From: Cristatella mucedo
Taxonomy: Eukaryota; Bryozoa; Phylactolaemata; Cristatellidae
Direction of reading: 5' to 3'
Assembly (NCBI GenBank): GCA_009760855.2
Contig: WPIO01000017.1
Span: 6,440,501-6,504,500, forward strand
DNA length: 64,000 nt
Shown: piece by piece, positions 22,735-34,222 of the stretch
Numbering within the stretch: position 1 is the stretch's first letter
Layout of the letters: every line of letters begins with the position of its first letter
Position numbers and translations under genes: made by a program
Notes under the pieces: model-generated
The model's database searches: none
The model's input: only the letters and a program-made list of their open reading frames with translations
What the model was told of the DNA's origin: nothing

Positions 22735-23235
22735 GGGTATAGTAAGTAGCCTTCACATAGTGACAAAACTAGGCCGAAAACAAAGTGCTCACAACGGAGC
22801 TTGTCTCAGAGGGCACACGAAAAAATGACAATAACGCTTCTTGCTACGGAATCGCAGCTAAAGTCTAGTCAGTGCATCACCAATGTACGCGCAGGTAACC
22901 CGGCGCCAGATGCGGAACTCGGCAGCGACGAAGAGCGAAGCCCACACCGTAACGTCACAACTCCATATCCATAGCGTGGAGAAGTCCAGTTCGCAGTGTC
23001 GGAAGGTTACTCGCATTCAACAGCGGCCACGACGAGCGGCAACTCTCGCCCGGCTCAAAGACTAGAGCTCTATTCAGCTCAAATGCCAAGGCCGACTCCT
23101 GGAGCGAAACTACCACTGATTAAACGGGCTCGGCTTTAATGCTTCCTTGGTCATTGATTAGCGCATCATTGTTTCTTAGCCGTTTTTATTTAGGAACCGC
23201 CAACAATAAATAGTAGTCCTAATCTGGCAGTTTAG
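22735..23235 (+). repeat. Unclassified dispersed repeat, copy 2
   Basis: Longer relative of 19040-19395, same orientation: AGGCCGAAAACAAAGTGCTC, GCGGAACTCGGCAGCGACGA, CCATATCCATAGCGTGG, ATTTAGGAACCGCCAACAAT, CTAATCTGGC. Middle parts differ by indels. Confidence 0.6.
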
Positions 23236-23579
23236 CATGCAACAGCTTCAATAGAGCATTAAGAGGTTGCTAGCACCCAGTAGATGCATTTTCTATGTGT
23301 GTGGACAATTTACTAGGAAAAAACGAAAGCTACTCCTTGAAAGCGTCCATTAATATGTGAGAGGCCTACAAAACGTACTTCAGCATGTCCACTGGCGTAG
23401 CAAGGAGGCGGGGCGGCAGTTGACCCTGGCGGCCAAGGTCAAGGGCGCCAAAAGCAAAATGAATTGTGCTTATTTTTTTTTAAAGATTTCTCATCCGAGA
23501 ATACCAATCCTGATTTAAAGTAAGTCCTTGCTTCAACTGACTTGACTATTGTTGGCTGAGCTAGTTAAGCATGTTCACG

Positions 23580-24770
23580 GACTTAATAATAATTATTATT
23601 ATTGCACATTTGTTTTAGCGCCCTCAGAGAACTCAATCTCTTTCAAGGCGCGTTACATTTGCTACAAAGAAAGCATGCCTCAATGTTTATTGGTAGCATG
23701 CTCAGTGACAACAAGGATGCCATCGTTAAAGGTGACAAGCAGAGTGTCAGCAGGCTGTACGCGTGTCAGCGTGCATAAGCACACAGAGGACGAATCACAT
23801 GGACCCGCTAAATGCTGCGACACGTAGATGCATTTTTAATTTCTTTTAAAATAAGGACTAGTCAAGGGATGTCGCGACGTCAGTTGGAAGTGAGTTCCGG
23901 GCTTTGAGAGCATATGAACTAAAGGCATGGTCTTCAAAGGATTTGGAGTTCGTACGAGGCACCAGTCGTAGTAATTACGTAATAGTATTAGGTGAATGAT
24001 TATTTTCCGAAAGCTGGCGGTACAATGCTTGGCCTCATGGGAAATTAGATCTGGTAAATACGTTGGAGCCAAAAAAAAATGAAGGAACCTAAAAGTGAGC
24101 GACAGAAACTTGAAGTCATTGCGTTGCTTGATTGGGAGCCAGTGCAGGTCGTGAGAAGTGGTGCGCCGTGGCAATTGAGACGCTCACGACGGACAAGCCT
24201 AGCCACACAGTTGTGCACCAGCTCGTGTGCCTGATTGCACAGGCCGGTAATCAGCGGCGAGCAGTGAGCTACAGAAGTTAAGACGGGATGCCACAAATAC
24301 ATGGACCAATTTAGATGTGGTATCCTTGTCTAAAATAGCCCAAATTTTCGCAGTGCTATGTACCGAAATTCAGAAATGACTGTAGAGCTAATGTGGCCAG
24401 CTAATGTAATGTCACTTTGGAACAGGACTCCTAGATTTCGTGCAAACTCAACTGGAGATATGCTGGCAGAGCCAATTCTGAGCGTTAACTTTTCCAATTT
24501 TTGAATCACACTTGGTTTGCCCATAACTAGCAGGTTGGTTTAATCATCTTTAAGTTAAAAAAATATTGCTGTCGTTCATGTGCGGATGTCACCATACGTG
24601 CAACAAGGGAGTTGAGAGAAATCGACATGGTGGAGAACTGGGAGGGATCAAAGCAAAGAGACCACTGAATGTCATTTGCATAGAAGTGAAAGTCTAGATT
24701 GTACCTGGCAATTACATCGGCAAGAGGGAGAGTTTAAGTACAGAATCTTAAGGAATAAACATTGTACATG
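23580..24770 (-). mobile_element. LINE-A copy, 5'-truncated and broken
   Basis: Starts (3' end) with (AAT)n and the hairpin tail at 23585-23660, then antisense RT C-terminus (HDLHWLPIKQRNDFKFLSLT, FRFLHFFLAPTYLPDLISHE) and, further in, MGKPSVIQKLEKLTLRIGSA and SPVEFARNLGVLFQSD. Several frameshifts; the FYADD region has decayed to bases near 24690. Confidence 0.88.
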
Positions 24771-24929
24771 TCTAGCTTCTCCTAGATAAAAAATTATGGC
24801 TCCACCACCGCAAGCAACGGCTGCTTTTGCCTTCTGGACCTATTCAAATATCGAACGGGCAAAAGCTCGCCTCCTGTCACATAACTATACATGCCATCAC
24901 CTGAAAAACAACAGCCTATTTTGTATAGC

Positions 24930-25070
24930 GACAGAAGAGCTTTTACGGCTATCACTACCGCTTGCAGTGTCAATAAAGGTTCGCCAAATAAAAGGTTAGT
25001 ACCCTCAAAATTGGAACTGAGGTTGTGGATAGCAACCGCCTTACCTAATGTGCCATAATGGCTCAGCATT
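24930..25070 (-). mobile_element. SINE1 copy
   Basis: GAAGAGCTTTTACGGCTATC, ACCGCTTGCAGTGTC and CCTTACCTAATGTGCCATAA in + reading are the reverse of SINE1 body and head; the B box is lost to a small rearrangement. Confidence 0.7.
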
Positions 25071-25079
25071 GATTCAGTA

Positions 25080-25550
25080 TTAAAATTATCTCATCTACTA
25101 ATTTCCACTTTTCCAGAAAGGGATCACCTATCTCCAGCAAATAAAACTAAGTCAGACCGCCAGAGAGATAGTGAAGATTCATTAACTGAAATTTCACTCA
25201 TGCATGGCAAGAGTGAAAGCAAGTATTCCCAAGCCAGATAGACGTCAACAATGTGTTCGACGACCTTGAATTTACCAAGTAAGTCAAGCACTGATCTTCT
25301 GATATCTACGCTCAAGGAGTAAAACATGTTGGACGAAACTGAAAGCAACAGATCAGAGACTGTTTTTCCAACTTCTTCAGTCAGCAAGATGAGCTGTCCA
25401 TATGAAATAATGTGCTTGGTCTACTTAAGGCTATATGAGTCACTTGTAAACCTAGTTAGCGGTACCTATTCAGGGACACTTCATCCAGGATCGTCATAGC
25501 CGTGTCACTTCAAAACGAGAAAAAGTATGCATCTCTCCTCATGGCTCCTT
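25080..25550. other. Stretch without recognised gene
   Basis: AT-rich, with an 87-codon minus-strand open frame lacking any family signature. Nothing else seen. Confidence 0.4.
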
Positions 25551-25690
25551 CTTTACAAATTCAAAAAGAAATTAAAATGCATTTAGTTATGACAGAATTT
25601 AGTGGGTCCCTGTGATTCGTCCTCTGTGTTCAAATGCCTGCTGACACTGTGCACACCGCCATTAACCGCACTTGCATATCCTTGCAAATC
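25550..25690 (+). mobile_element. LINE-A 3' UTR piece
   Basis: TTTAGTGGGTCCCTGTGATT, CGTCCTCTGTGTTCAAATGC and the CACTGTGCACACCGCCATTA block match LINE-A just after its RT stop codon. The tail is missing; LINE-B follows directly. Confidence 0.65.
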
Positions 25691-25699
25691 ATCGCCCAT

Positions 25700-26995
25700 T
25701 TCCCCTCTTGCATTTTTGTCAAAGATTTTTTAAACATTTGTTGCAAAGCAGATGGTTGCACTATTAAAAATAATGAAATATAAGAAAAATTTCAATCAGG
25801 GTTTATGAGGCAGCACTGAAACTGCTCTCCTCCGTGGTAACAATGACATACTCTATGGCAACGATAACAGATGTCACTGCCCTAGCACTGCTTGATTTAT
25901 AAGCTGCCTTCAACACCATTGATCATGATGTCCCACTTGAACAATTGAGATCAACGATCGGTCGGGTACACGAGGCCCTGGCGTAGTTTAAATCGTACTT
26001 GAGTGATAGTGTTCAATCTGTGTCGTGAGGGGGTTAGGTCTTACACATGAGACAGGTCACCTGTGGAGTCCCTCAAGGGTCCGTCCTTGGTCCCTTGCTG
26101 TTATCGATTTATACTCAACCTTTGGGAAAAGTGATTAAGGCCCATGGAATAAGATATTACTTTTATGCTGACGATACTCAGCTGTAGTTGTGCTCGAAAT
26201 TTACATGTCGTCTTCGACAGCTGCCTCAATTTTAAAAGCTTCTTTCAGAAGACTGCTTCTACAGCTAGCCATCACGTCCGACCCCTATCCAAGATTAGGA
26301 GCTCTCTTCTACAGTGGCTAGCAAAACTTAGCTCCTTAGTTCGATCTTGACTTGATTATTGTAGTTCCCTTTTGGCTGGGCTACACAAGAAAACAACTAG
26401 GCCAATGCAGCTGGCTGTGAATAAGGCAGCAAGGCTAATCTTCAAGTCCCAGAGGTTTGATCAATTGTCTCCTTTGTTAAAAGAGCCAGGATGCTGCCTG
26501 GTGACCAACGAATACAGAGCAAAGTTCTTACGTTGACCCACAAGGCCCCCCCACGGCTTGGCTCCTCCATACCTAGCTGAACTGCAGCACCAGTTTCAGC
26601 CTCTTTGTGCCCTCAGGTCCCGTATGGACAATAAGCCAGCTGTTCCATTCCTCCACTTAAAAGACCGTTGGCGACAGAAGCTTTCGCTCTGCAGGTCTTA
26701 GACTGTGGAATTCGCTTCCACAATTCTTACGCAACGACAACTCCCATACCGACTATTGCTCACACTTTTCAGCGGCCTAGAGCTGCTACTCCATTCTACT
26801 AACTACCTCAACCGCTCTCCTGACTCTGCTATGCTTCCAACTTTCAATTTTTTGCGTGAGATGAAGTCTGTTGGCTACCGAATACGTACCGAAAGCCACT
26901 TTTGCTGTGAGTGGGCTATACAAAACGCTCCTGCGTAACACCCACATTGTCTTTGTGGCTTTGTGGAGTTACAGACGGAGGTATATTACATCACA
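25700..26995 (+). mobile_element. LINE-B copy with RT core remnants
   Basis: Reads through RT motif A (AAFNTIDHDVPLEQL), motif B ([14 protein letters not shown]) and the active site FYADDTQL (26160-26183), then after an internal deletion FDSCLNFKSFFQKTASTASH and the C-terminal RLRNS-type region, ending with TGGAGTTACAGACGGAGG. Stops after DDTQL and elsewhere make it non-functional. Confidence 0.85.
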
Positions 26996-26999
26996 AAGG

Positions 27000-27740
27000 T
27001 GGTTTCACAAAGTGGCCTTGTTTTGTTTGCGTATGGCACAGTTGGAACTAAGGAGCACCCTCTCAAAAGCGTCAAGCCACAGCGGACCTAGTTCTCAACA
27101 GGGGAAGAATGACATGATGCGGGAGCCGCTGGAGGCAGACCCTCGGGAGGTGCTCACGCCACTGCTGCACCTTAAGTTAGGCCTAATCAAGCATTCTGCA
27201 TGGCTCTTCGCAATGAGTAAGCAACTTTTAAATAATTTCGTGATCTATTTCCGAAGCTTTAGGAGGTTAATGTCCAAGCTTGTAGATCCGTCGCACCAAA
27301 GATAAAGAATATCATTGTGTGCAAAAATGTGCCTGGAGGCTGAACAGGAAGAAGGAAGCAACTCGGGCCAGCTCGTTTTAGTCGCTGGTGGCTTTCAGGG
27401 CAATCACAAAGCTGGTAACTCTATGAACCCTGTTCAGGCTCTCATAGGTATCTATGCCAAAATGGAATCCTGAATGTCTCCTCAGTTCATCTTGAAAAAT
27501 TCGAGGAGAACATGGCGGCATGCTCAGAGGAGCAAGGATGGCGAGCCTTTACTCCAGATCTTTAATCTACTTTCGGCTTCCAGATCAAACACATTTTAAC
27601 GAAAGCATGAAGTGATAATACGTTTGAGAATTATTGATTTTATATACTGCTGAGGCACAAGTAATTAGAAATTTACACTTAACATTCAAGAGCAAAAAAT
27701 TGTTGCTATGTGAATATCCCGTCAGTAGCTAGATCTGTCT
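27000..27740. other. Stretch without recognised gene
   Basis: A 144-codon open frame (26871-27305) begins inside LINE-B and runs into this DNA without a family signature. Nothing else recognised. Confidence 0.4.
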
Positions 27741-27744
27741 TGGT

Positions 27745-27920
27745 GAGCCGTGATGGCACACTAGGTAAGGCGGTTGCTTTCACGACCTCGGTCGCGAGGT
27801 CGTGGGTTCGATTCCTGCGGTGGGCGATTCTTTATCGCCACTGCAAGCGGTGGTGATAGCCGTAAAGGCTCCTCTGTCGCTATAAAAACGGAGGCTGTTT
27901 AATCAGCTAGGATTTTTTTA
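27745..27920 (+). mobile_element. SINE1, best-preserved copy
   Basis: Head GTGATGGCACACTAGGTAAG (A-box region), then GTCGTGGGTTCGATTCCTGC with a perfect B box GGTTCGATTCC (27807-27817), body CACTGCAAGCGGTGGTGATA, GCCGTAAAGGCTCCTCTGTC and 3' end GAGGCTGTTTAATCAGCTAG. About 165 bases before an A/T-rich tail. It abuts the tail of the next LINE-A copy tail to tail. Confidence 0.9.
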
Positions 27921-27924
27921 ATAA

Positions 27925-29160
27925 TATTAATATTAATAATGCACTTGATAAAGCGCCCTCAGAGAACTAAGTCTCCCTCTAGGCGCTTCCCATTTGCTGC
28001 AAAGGGAAATGCAATTGAATGGTGAGTAAAATCATGCTTGATAAACCAAAAAAATGACTAACATGGTTAGGGATGACATGCACAGGGTCAGCATGCAAAC
28101 GTGGTAAGTGGCAGCATGCACAATGTCAACACGCATAAGCACATCAAGGACGAATCAAAGGGACCCACTAAATGCTGTCCTAAATAGGTGTGTTTTTAAG
28201 TTCCTTTTAAATGTGGTCAGGTCAGGGAATGTTCTGACGCAGGTCGGGAGAAAGTTCCAGGCTTTGGGAGCATACGAACTAAAGGCATGGTCTCCAAAGG
28301 ATTTGAGGTTTGTACGAGGTATTTTTAGACTGTCGGATTCTGAAAAGCGGGTGGTACGATGCTTGGCCTGATGGGGGAGTACATCTGAGAGATAGGCTGG
28401 AGCCAAAGAATGAAGTGACCTAAAAGTGAACGACAAAACCTTGAAGTCAATCCGTTGCTTGACTGGTAGCCAGTGCAGGTCGGCGATAAGTGGAGTTATG
28501 TGGCAACTGCGACGCTCACGACAGACAAGCCTAGCTGCAGAGTTTTGCACAAGCTGTAATCGCGTGATCGCACATGCTAGTAGGGCAGTAAGCAGTGAGT
28601 TGCAGAAGTCGAGACGGGATGTCACGAATGCATGGACCAACTTAGACGTGGTATCCTTATGTAAACAAGCCCGAATTTTAGCAATGTTATGAAGCTGAGA
28701 ATAGGCAGATTTGACTGTGGGGCTGATATGGTCGTCTAACGAGAGGTCACTTTGGAATATGACACCTAGATTTCGAGCTGATTCAACTGGAGATATGCTG
28801 GCAGAGCCAATTTTGAGCTTCAGCCTTTTCAATTTCTGAATCACACTGGGTTTGCCCATAACTAGTAAGTTAGTTTTATCTTCATTAAGTTTTAGAAAAT
28901 TTGGTGCCATCCATGTGCGGATGTCATCATTACATGCAGCAAGTGAGTTGAGAGAATTTGAGGTGCTCGAAGGCTGGAAGGGATAAAAGCAAAGGTATAA
29001 CTGAGTGTCATCCGCATAGAAGTGAAATCCAAGATTGTGCTTGACAATCACATCAGCAAGAGGGAGAGTATAAACCGTGAAGAGAACCGGACCTAGCACG
29101 AAGCCCTGAGGTACGCCATATTTCAGAGGTACCTCGGATGATCTTTGATGGTCTTTGTTG
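27925..29160 (-). mobile_element. LINE-A copy with a 314-codon RT frame
   Basis: The minus-strand frame 28155-29099 is uninterrupted and covers the second half of the reverse transcriptase: motif B region MLGPVLFTVYTLPLADVI, active site [12 protein letters not shown] (bases about 29004-29021), NFLKLNEDKTNLLVMGKPSV, ARNLGVIFQSDLSLDDHIS, and the C-terminal LHWLPVKQRIDFKVLSFTFR to FRTAFSGSL. The 3' UTR, hairpin and (ATT)n tail follow at 27930-28150. The 5' end is cut inside motif B, so it cannot move by itself, but the frame suggests recent insertion. Confidence 0.93.
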
Positions 29161-30020
29161 GAAGATAACGGGCGTGGCTTGAATAGCTACTCTGTCGCTG
29201 CGACATCACTTCTGAAAAGAATACAACCAATTTATAGTGAGATAACGACCGTTCTGAAGTGATGAAATATAAATAATCCGAATGCGTTAGCACTGATCAA
29301 AATTATATATTCAGAAAACTGCTAAATCTATCGAGTTTGGCAAAGTTCAGAAAAAATACCCACGCTTAGGGACCGACAGTTAAGGCTCTGAAAGTTCGAG
29401 GCTGAGACGGCTAGGACACAGTTGCTCCTCGATGCAAGAGGCTCATGCTTAAGATAATACAATCGAACAGTGGACCCCGCAATCTTTCACACTCACGAAC
29501 CAATTTAGCTCAAGGGTGTACTCATTGAGAGACGTTTACGCTTTTTGGAACCGTTTAATGTGAAAATTTGGCTTTTCAAAAGTCTTGTTAACTTGAGGGC
29601 AGAGAAAGAGCCCAAAGTCAATAACTATATTTGCTGTTTGCGCATTTAACCTGTATAATACTGAGTTGTATAATGCAGGGTATAATACATCTCTAAAGTA
29701 AAAAATCTAGATGCATAACATAAAAAATTCAGATAACTTACACTCCTGAGCTATTGGACCTGGTTGCCTGAAATCTCCAATATTCTGCATAGATTTGAGC
29801 AAATACATAGCGGGTTTAAGCGACGCCCATAGTGGGCCACCAAGTCTTTAAGATTGCTCGCATTAGGAAGACTTTTGAAGAGCAGAAGTAAATCCCGGCA
29901 GGCAAGCCCAAATGATTTGAGGATAGGCTTAAATAAATTTCCGAGTTTACATGTGAACTTTATAATTTTCTCTGAAAAAACTCTGTGGGTGCACAATGCC
30001 TTACGGGGTAAATATAAAGC
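29160..30020. other. AT-rich stretch without recognised gene
   Basis: Small open frames only, no repeats I could match. Confidence 0.4.
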
Positions 30021-30560
30021 CTACTGTAATTCATCATCCGTCTGTAACTTCGAAGAGCCATAAGAACTACGCGGGTATTACTCGGGAGAGTTTTATATTT
30101 CGCACTCGAATGTAAGCTGCTTTTGGTACATATAGGTTAGCCAACAGACACAAAGGGTGACAGGCTGTCGGCAGCGGGAAAGAAGATGTCATGTATAAGA
30201 ATCGTGGAAGTAAGTTCCACAGTCTGAGACCTGCCGAGCAAAGGGTTGTCATTAACAGCCTTCAAGCGAAGGAAGAAAACTGTTAACTTATTGTTTCTAT
30301 GGACCTGTACCTGTACAGCTCCTTAAGCAGCTGTACAGGTATAGGTCCATGTTTGGTGACCAGACTTGCAGCGTTATTCATCATCGCCTGTAGAAGATTA
30401 GTGACTTTATTCATTAGCCCAGCCAAAACTGAATGTCATAGTCCGGCCTAAACAGAATCAGTGAGCTAATATGCATGCATGTATTGTAAACAACACATGC
30501 CTGTATACAACTGTTTATACAGGTCAAAAGTGAGATCGAGAATAGAACCACGTAAATGAA
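30020..30560 (-). mobile_element. LINE-B 3' fragment with internal palindromes
   Basis: CCGTCTGTAACTTCGAAGAG, GGTATTACTCGGGAGAGTTT and the GGAAGTAAGTTCCACAGTCT block match other B copies. Two quasi-palindromes (30300-30347 and 30512-30535) replace the expected sequence. Confidence 0.75.
30300..30347. repeat. 20-bp quasi-palindrome with 8-base loop
   Basis: GGACCTGTACCTGTACAGCT and AGCTGTACAGGTATAGGTCC are reverse complements except one position, separated by CCTTAAGC. Confidence 0.9.
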
Positions 30561-33540
30561 ATGACAATTCAGCCTGAGTGACACAGTTTAGAAAAGCTCG
30601 AGTGATGAGTTCACACAGAGAGACGCATTATAAGCAAATCATTTATTCACGGTGTTGAAGTAGAAAGGCTGCACCTCATCTTTTAGCTAAAAGCTCGTGC
30701 ACACATCTTGTCCAAGTACCTCCTAGCTTCGCACTCATTTTGTCCTTGCTTATCAGCTCTATCTACTGAAACACACTTCGCTCTCTGTCTCTCGCCGGAA
30801 TAGCGCTCCTTCGAGCCCGTCATTTTCCTTTCAAAACGTCACGAAGACAGCGAACGTGCTCTCGCTGCATCAGCTTCAGGCGGCGCGTCGTGACTCCATT
30901 TGACAGATTCACCACCTGCCGCTGCCCAGCTCGTGAGCGTCTGCGCTCAGCAGAGCGCTCCGTCCGTGCTTTACCGTGCTTTATGTGCGTACCTGCGCTG
31001 AAATACTGTTATTTCGCAGTTGAAAAGCTTTCTTTTCATCGCACGTATAGTACTCAGAAGAGGTCGAATCGTATTATGGTGCTATACATTTTTTTATTTT
31101 CACTAATATTGATGGGAATAAAAACTCGATCTGTATTGGCTGGGAAGAGCTGCTGAGCAGCAGATCTCGTGTTCTGAATGCTGGTAACTTACCAGCTAGT
31201 TTTGTGTGAAGTCGAACACCTTCTGTTACGCTAGTTTTTCTATTTCACAATATTTCAATTGGAATCGGGTCGCGGGCTGCAAGCGTCCCCTGCGACTGCG
31301 GTAGGCGACGCGAGACCGCCTCTGCAGCCCAATTTAGTCCGGTCTAGAAAGGTGAGGATAACTCAAAACATCTGCGGTCTGCAGCTGCACTGTCTGCACC
31401 ACGGAAGAACCGAGTGAACGCTTAAAACTAAAGCTGTCTATGAAACTACACAATGGCAACAGAAGGTCACCTGCTAGGGGAGGACAAGAGAAATGCTTCA
31501 GTCTGTGGGGGGTTCACGATTCCACGACCTCACTTTTTCCAGGCCGATGGTTTCCCAAGCGATAAACATTCTGAATGAAAGTCGTGGTCCTGGAAATAGA
31601 CGCGATTGTGTCGCGTCGTCATCAGGAGCTAATTAAAATGGACATCTGAAATTGAAGGCGAGAGAGAGAGAGAGAGCGGTTTCATCTCATCGTCTCGGGG
31701 TTCTACTCTTCCACTTTCTACTCCCAAAAGTAGGAGGCGGTGGAGACGTCTGGATGCAGCTCGGGCGAGCTTCGCTGTCAAACAGTTTAGGAGCGGTTCG
31801 TCAGCAAATGAGAAAAGAAAGCAAGAAATAGAGGGTACCAGAGGGCGCACGCGTGCTGCATAAGCGCACGTGGAAGTGTGCGCGCGCTCGTGAAGCACGC
31901 GTGCTCGTCGACGCTCGTTTCCTAGATCGCGCACGCGTATTCGCATATTCGCGAAAGCTCCCTCATGCGCACGCACGAGTCTGCGTGTGTGCGTGTTTAT
32001 GCGTGTGCGTGTACGCAAAAACGTGTGTGCATACCCGGAGAGCATGAAATTTTCACAGGATTTAGAGTGACTGGACGAGACAGGATGCAGCTGACCTAGG
32101 ACACAAGCAGCTGATCAGCTAGAATGAACTAACGCCTGCGGCACTGGAGTCTGAAGCTCAATAAAAACCTATCAAATTCGAGAGAAGCACCCTCTTACGT
32201 GCGGATAGAACTGTCAGCGGTTGACATCGGCACTAGGTGGCAATAATCGGTCATTTTTTACGTACGAAATCGACTTGGTAACCTTTACCATTTGTGTCGT
32301 TTACTATTCATGGTGCTAACTCGTAGAGACCCGTTAGTGGCCAACAACTGCGCTACCAATGAACGAGTTTCATAAAACGCATCAGGCGACCTTCCCTTCT
32401 CAAACTGGACAGCCTCGGTAGGCTTCCCAGCTGCTGAACCGAGGAGGAGAAGACAGTCAGCCTACAGCATGGTTACATCGCGTACCGGGGCGAGCCGCGT
32501 ATACATGAGTTTGGAAAATCTGCGATGGCCAGAGAAAGAGCAATGAAGTCACAAAAATGTAAGCAATTTTTCTGAGTAATTTTGACTTTCAGAAAGCCGC
32601 TAATGGTCAATGACCACGATATAAATAATAAGTAGCTCTCTCTTGTAGGAGGCATTCAAGCCGAGGGGAGTCCATCAGTGTTTGCTTGATTTGCTTTGTC
32701 ATAACCTCTGTTGTTCCCGGCTGTGGTGCGGCTCTACTTCAAAGGGCAATAAGACGCGATATCTTTTTCTCGAGCACCGCGACGTATTCCAGGTTTGTGT
32801 CGCCGCACGCGACCGACGTGGATCGGCGCACGGCGCTGTTGCAACCGAAGCCAGTCGAACGGACTTTGCGCGGGTCAGAGCGGCGGCGGCGGCGGCTGCG
32901 GACGGACGGACGGACGCGCAGCATTAGCAGCAGTAAGCGCTCCTGGTCCTACGGCTTTGGCTTCGCTCTTCAGAGCCTCGTGCGGTCAACGTATCTTCAG
33001 TTTTTCTCGCTGACGGCCACGCCGGTTTTCTTCTGGCCGCATCCAAGAGTTCGCAGCTCTCTTGCGCAGCGCCGAACTCACTGAAGTCAGGCCAGCTCCT
33101 GCTGCCGAGATGCATCTTCTTATAAGGAGCGACGTGTACACTGCCGTGCGTGCGCGTGTGCGAACGCATCGTGAGACATTTTGTTGTCGTGGCATTATCC
33201 GCGAACTCGCAAGCGTGAACGTACCCCGGCGTGCTCTTTATGGGCCAGAGGCCTACCAAGACGTCCGAGCGCGAGTTCACTGGTCACTTCTTCGGCTTCA
33301 GCTTCAGCCGCTTTCTCGGTTATCCCACCAGTTATTACTCAGAAGCATATCCAGTGTCGCAGGGGCGTCTGGCAAGTTAAATCTTTGATTTTGGCCTGAG
33401 CCTCTGGCTCACCTTTTCCAGCCTTTCCCTTCAATCAACGCCGTAGGCTAAAACGCTTTGAAAGTCTTTAGTACTCTGTTGCCGAGTCGTGGATTTGTAT
33501 AAAAAAAATCAAAGCCGCTAGACAAGTTCTCAGCCTGCGT
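30560..33540. other. GC-richer region without recognised gene
   Basis: About 3 kb without identifiable LINE or SINE sequence. CpG is raised around 30880-30970, 31850-31960 and 32800-33300; a short GA run lies at about 31660-31676. Open frames up to 138 codons overlap on both strands without family motifs. It could be a promoter or non-coding first exon, but I see no coding gene. Confidence 0.4.
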
Positions 33541-34222
33541 GCCTGCGTCAGCTGGGTTTGGATGGCGGCTGGCTTTTCTAAAACTGAATGGAGACAGGAT
33601 TGACCTCGTAGCTATTGGAGAACCCGATGTCACTCACAGAATGGAAAGTCTTGCCCTCAAAATGGCGAGTTCAGGTAGTGTCTCACCTCCAGCCTCTGCA
33701 CGGTATTGGGAGATCCTATTCTAAAACCACGATCAAATCTGCTTACCTCCAGCTATGTAATGTTGCAAGCAACCTCGGGGTACTTGGATAGCGGTACCGT
33801 AGCCAACTTGGTCCATCTATTTCAGACGTTCCATCTAGGCTTCCGCAAATCTTTTCTTTGCCGGTTTCGGACTTGGAATTAACACGGTTACAGCTGATGC
33901 AAGACACGGCCGTGAGTGTGGTCTGTAGTGAGAGCAGCTGCAAAAGATATGACACCTCTACGAGCTGCATTGACTTCACATCGAGCAGTGAATCGACGTC
34001 GAAGTTTAGTCACTCACTTCCGGTGGCTTCCTGCAAGCTCTTGCCGCTGTTTACGTACTAAAAAACCTTCATACATCTGACCTCTCCTCGCACCGCTCAC
34101 TCAATCTGACTCTTGAATTTTGGCTGCCATACTTGCTAGCCTCGAATCCTTTTGAAAAAAGCCTGGATTCAATTATACAGTGGAACATTCTGCCGTCTGA
34201 AATCAGAAACTGCACTTGGTCA
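33540..34222 (+). mobile_element. LINE-C (CR1-like) RT C-terminal fragment
   Basis: Worn pieces in several frames: FLKLNGDRIDLVAIGEPDV, MASSGSVSPPASARY, LELTRLQLMQDTAVSVVC, LPASCKLLP and LPSEIRN near 34200. The order is that of a CR1-clade RT from just after the active site to the C-terminus. It stops where the next LINE-A begins, so one probably inserted into the other. Confidence 0.75.

Noticed and set aside
27748-27822. Functional tRNA gene
   Set aside because: A and B boxes are present, but there is no acceptor stem pairing, and the SINE1 body and several related copies follow.
31629-32045. 138-codon minus-strand frame
   Set aside because: Built on GA and CG repeats with alternating Arg/His/Thr; no homologue recognised.
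32686-33084. 132-codon frame that looked like a zinc-finger (THAP-like) start
   Set aside because: A single VVPGC string without the spaced cysteines and histidine the domain needs.
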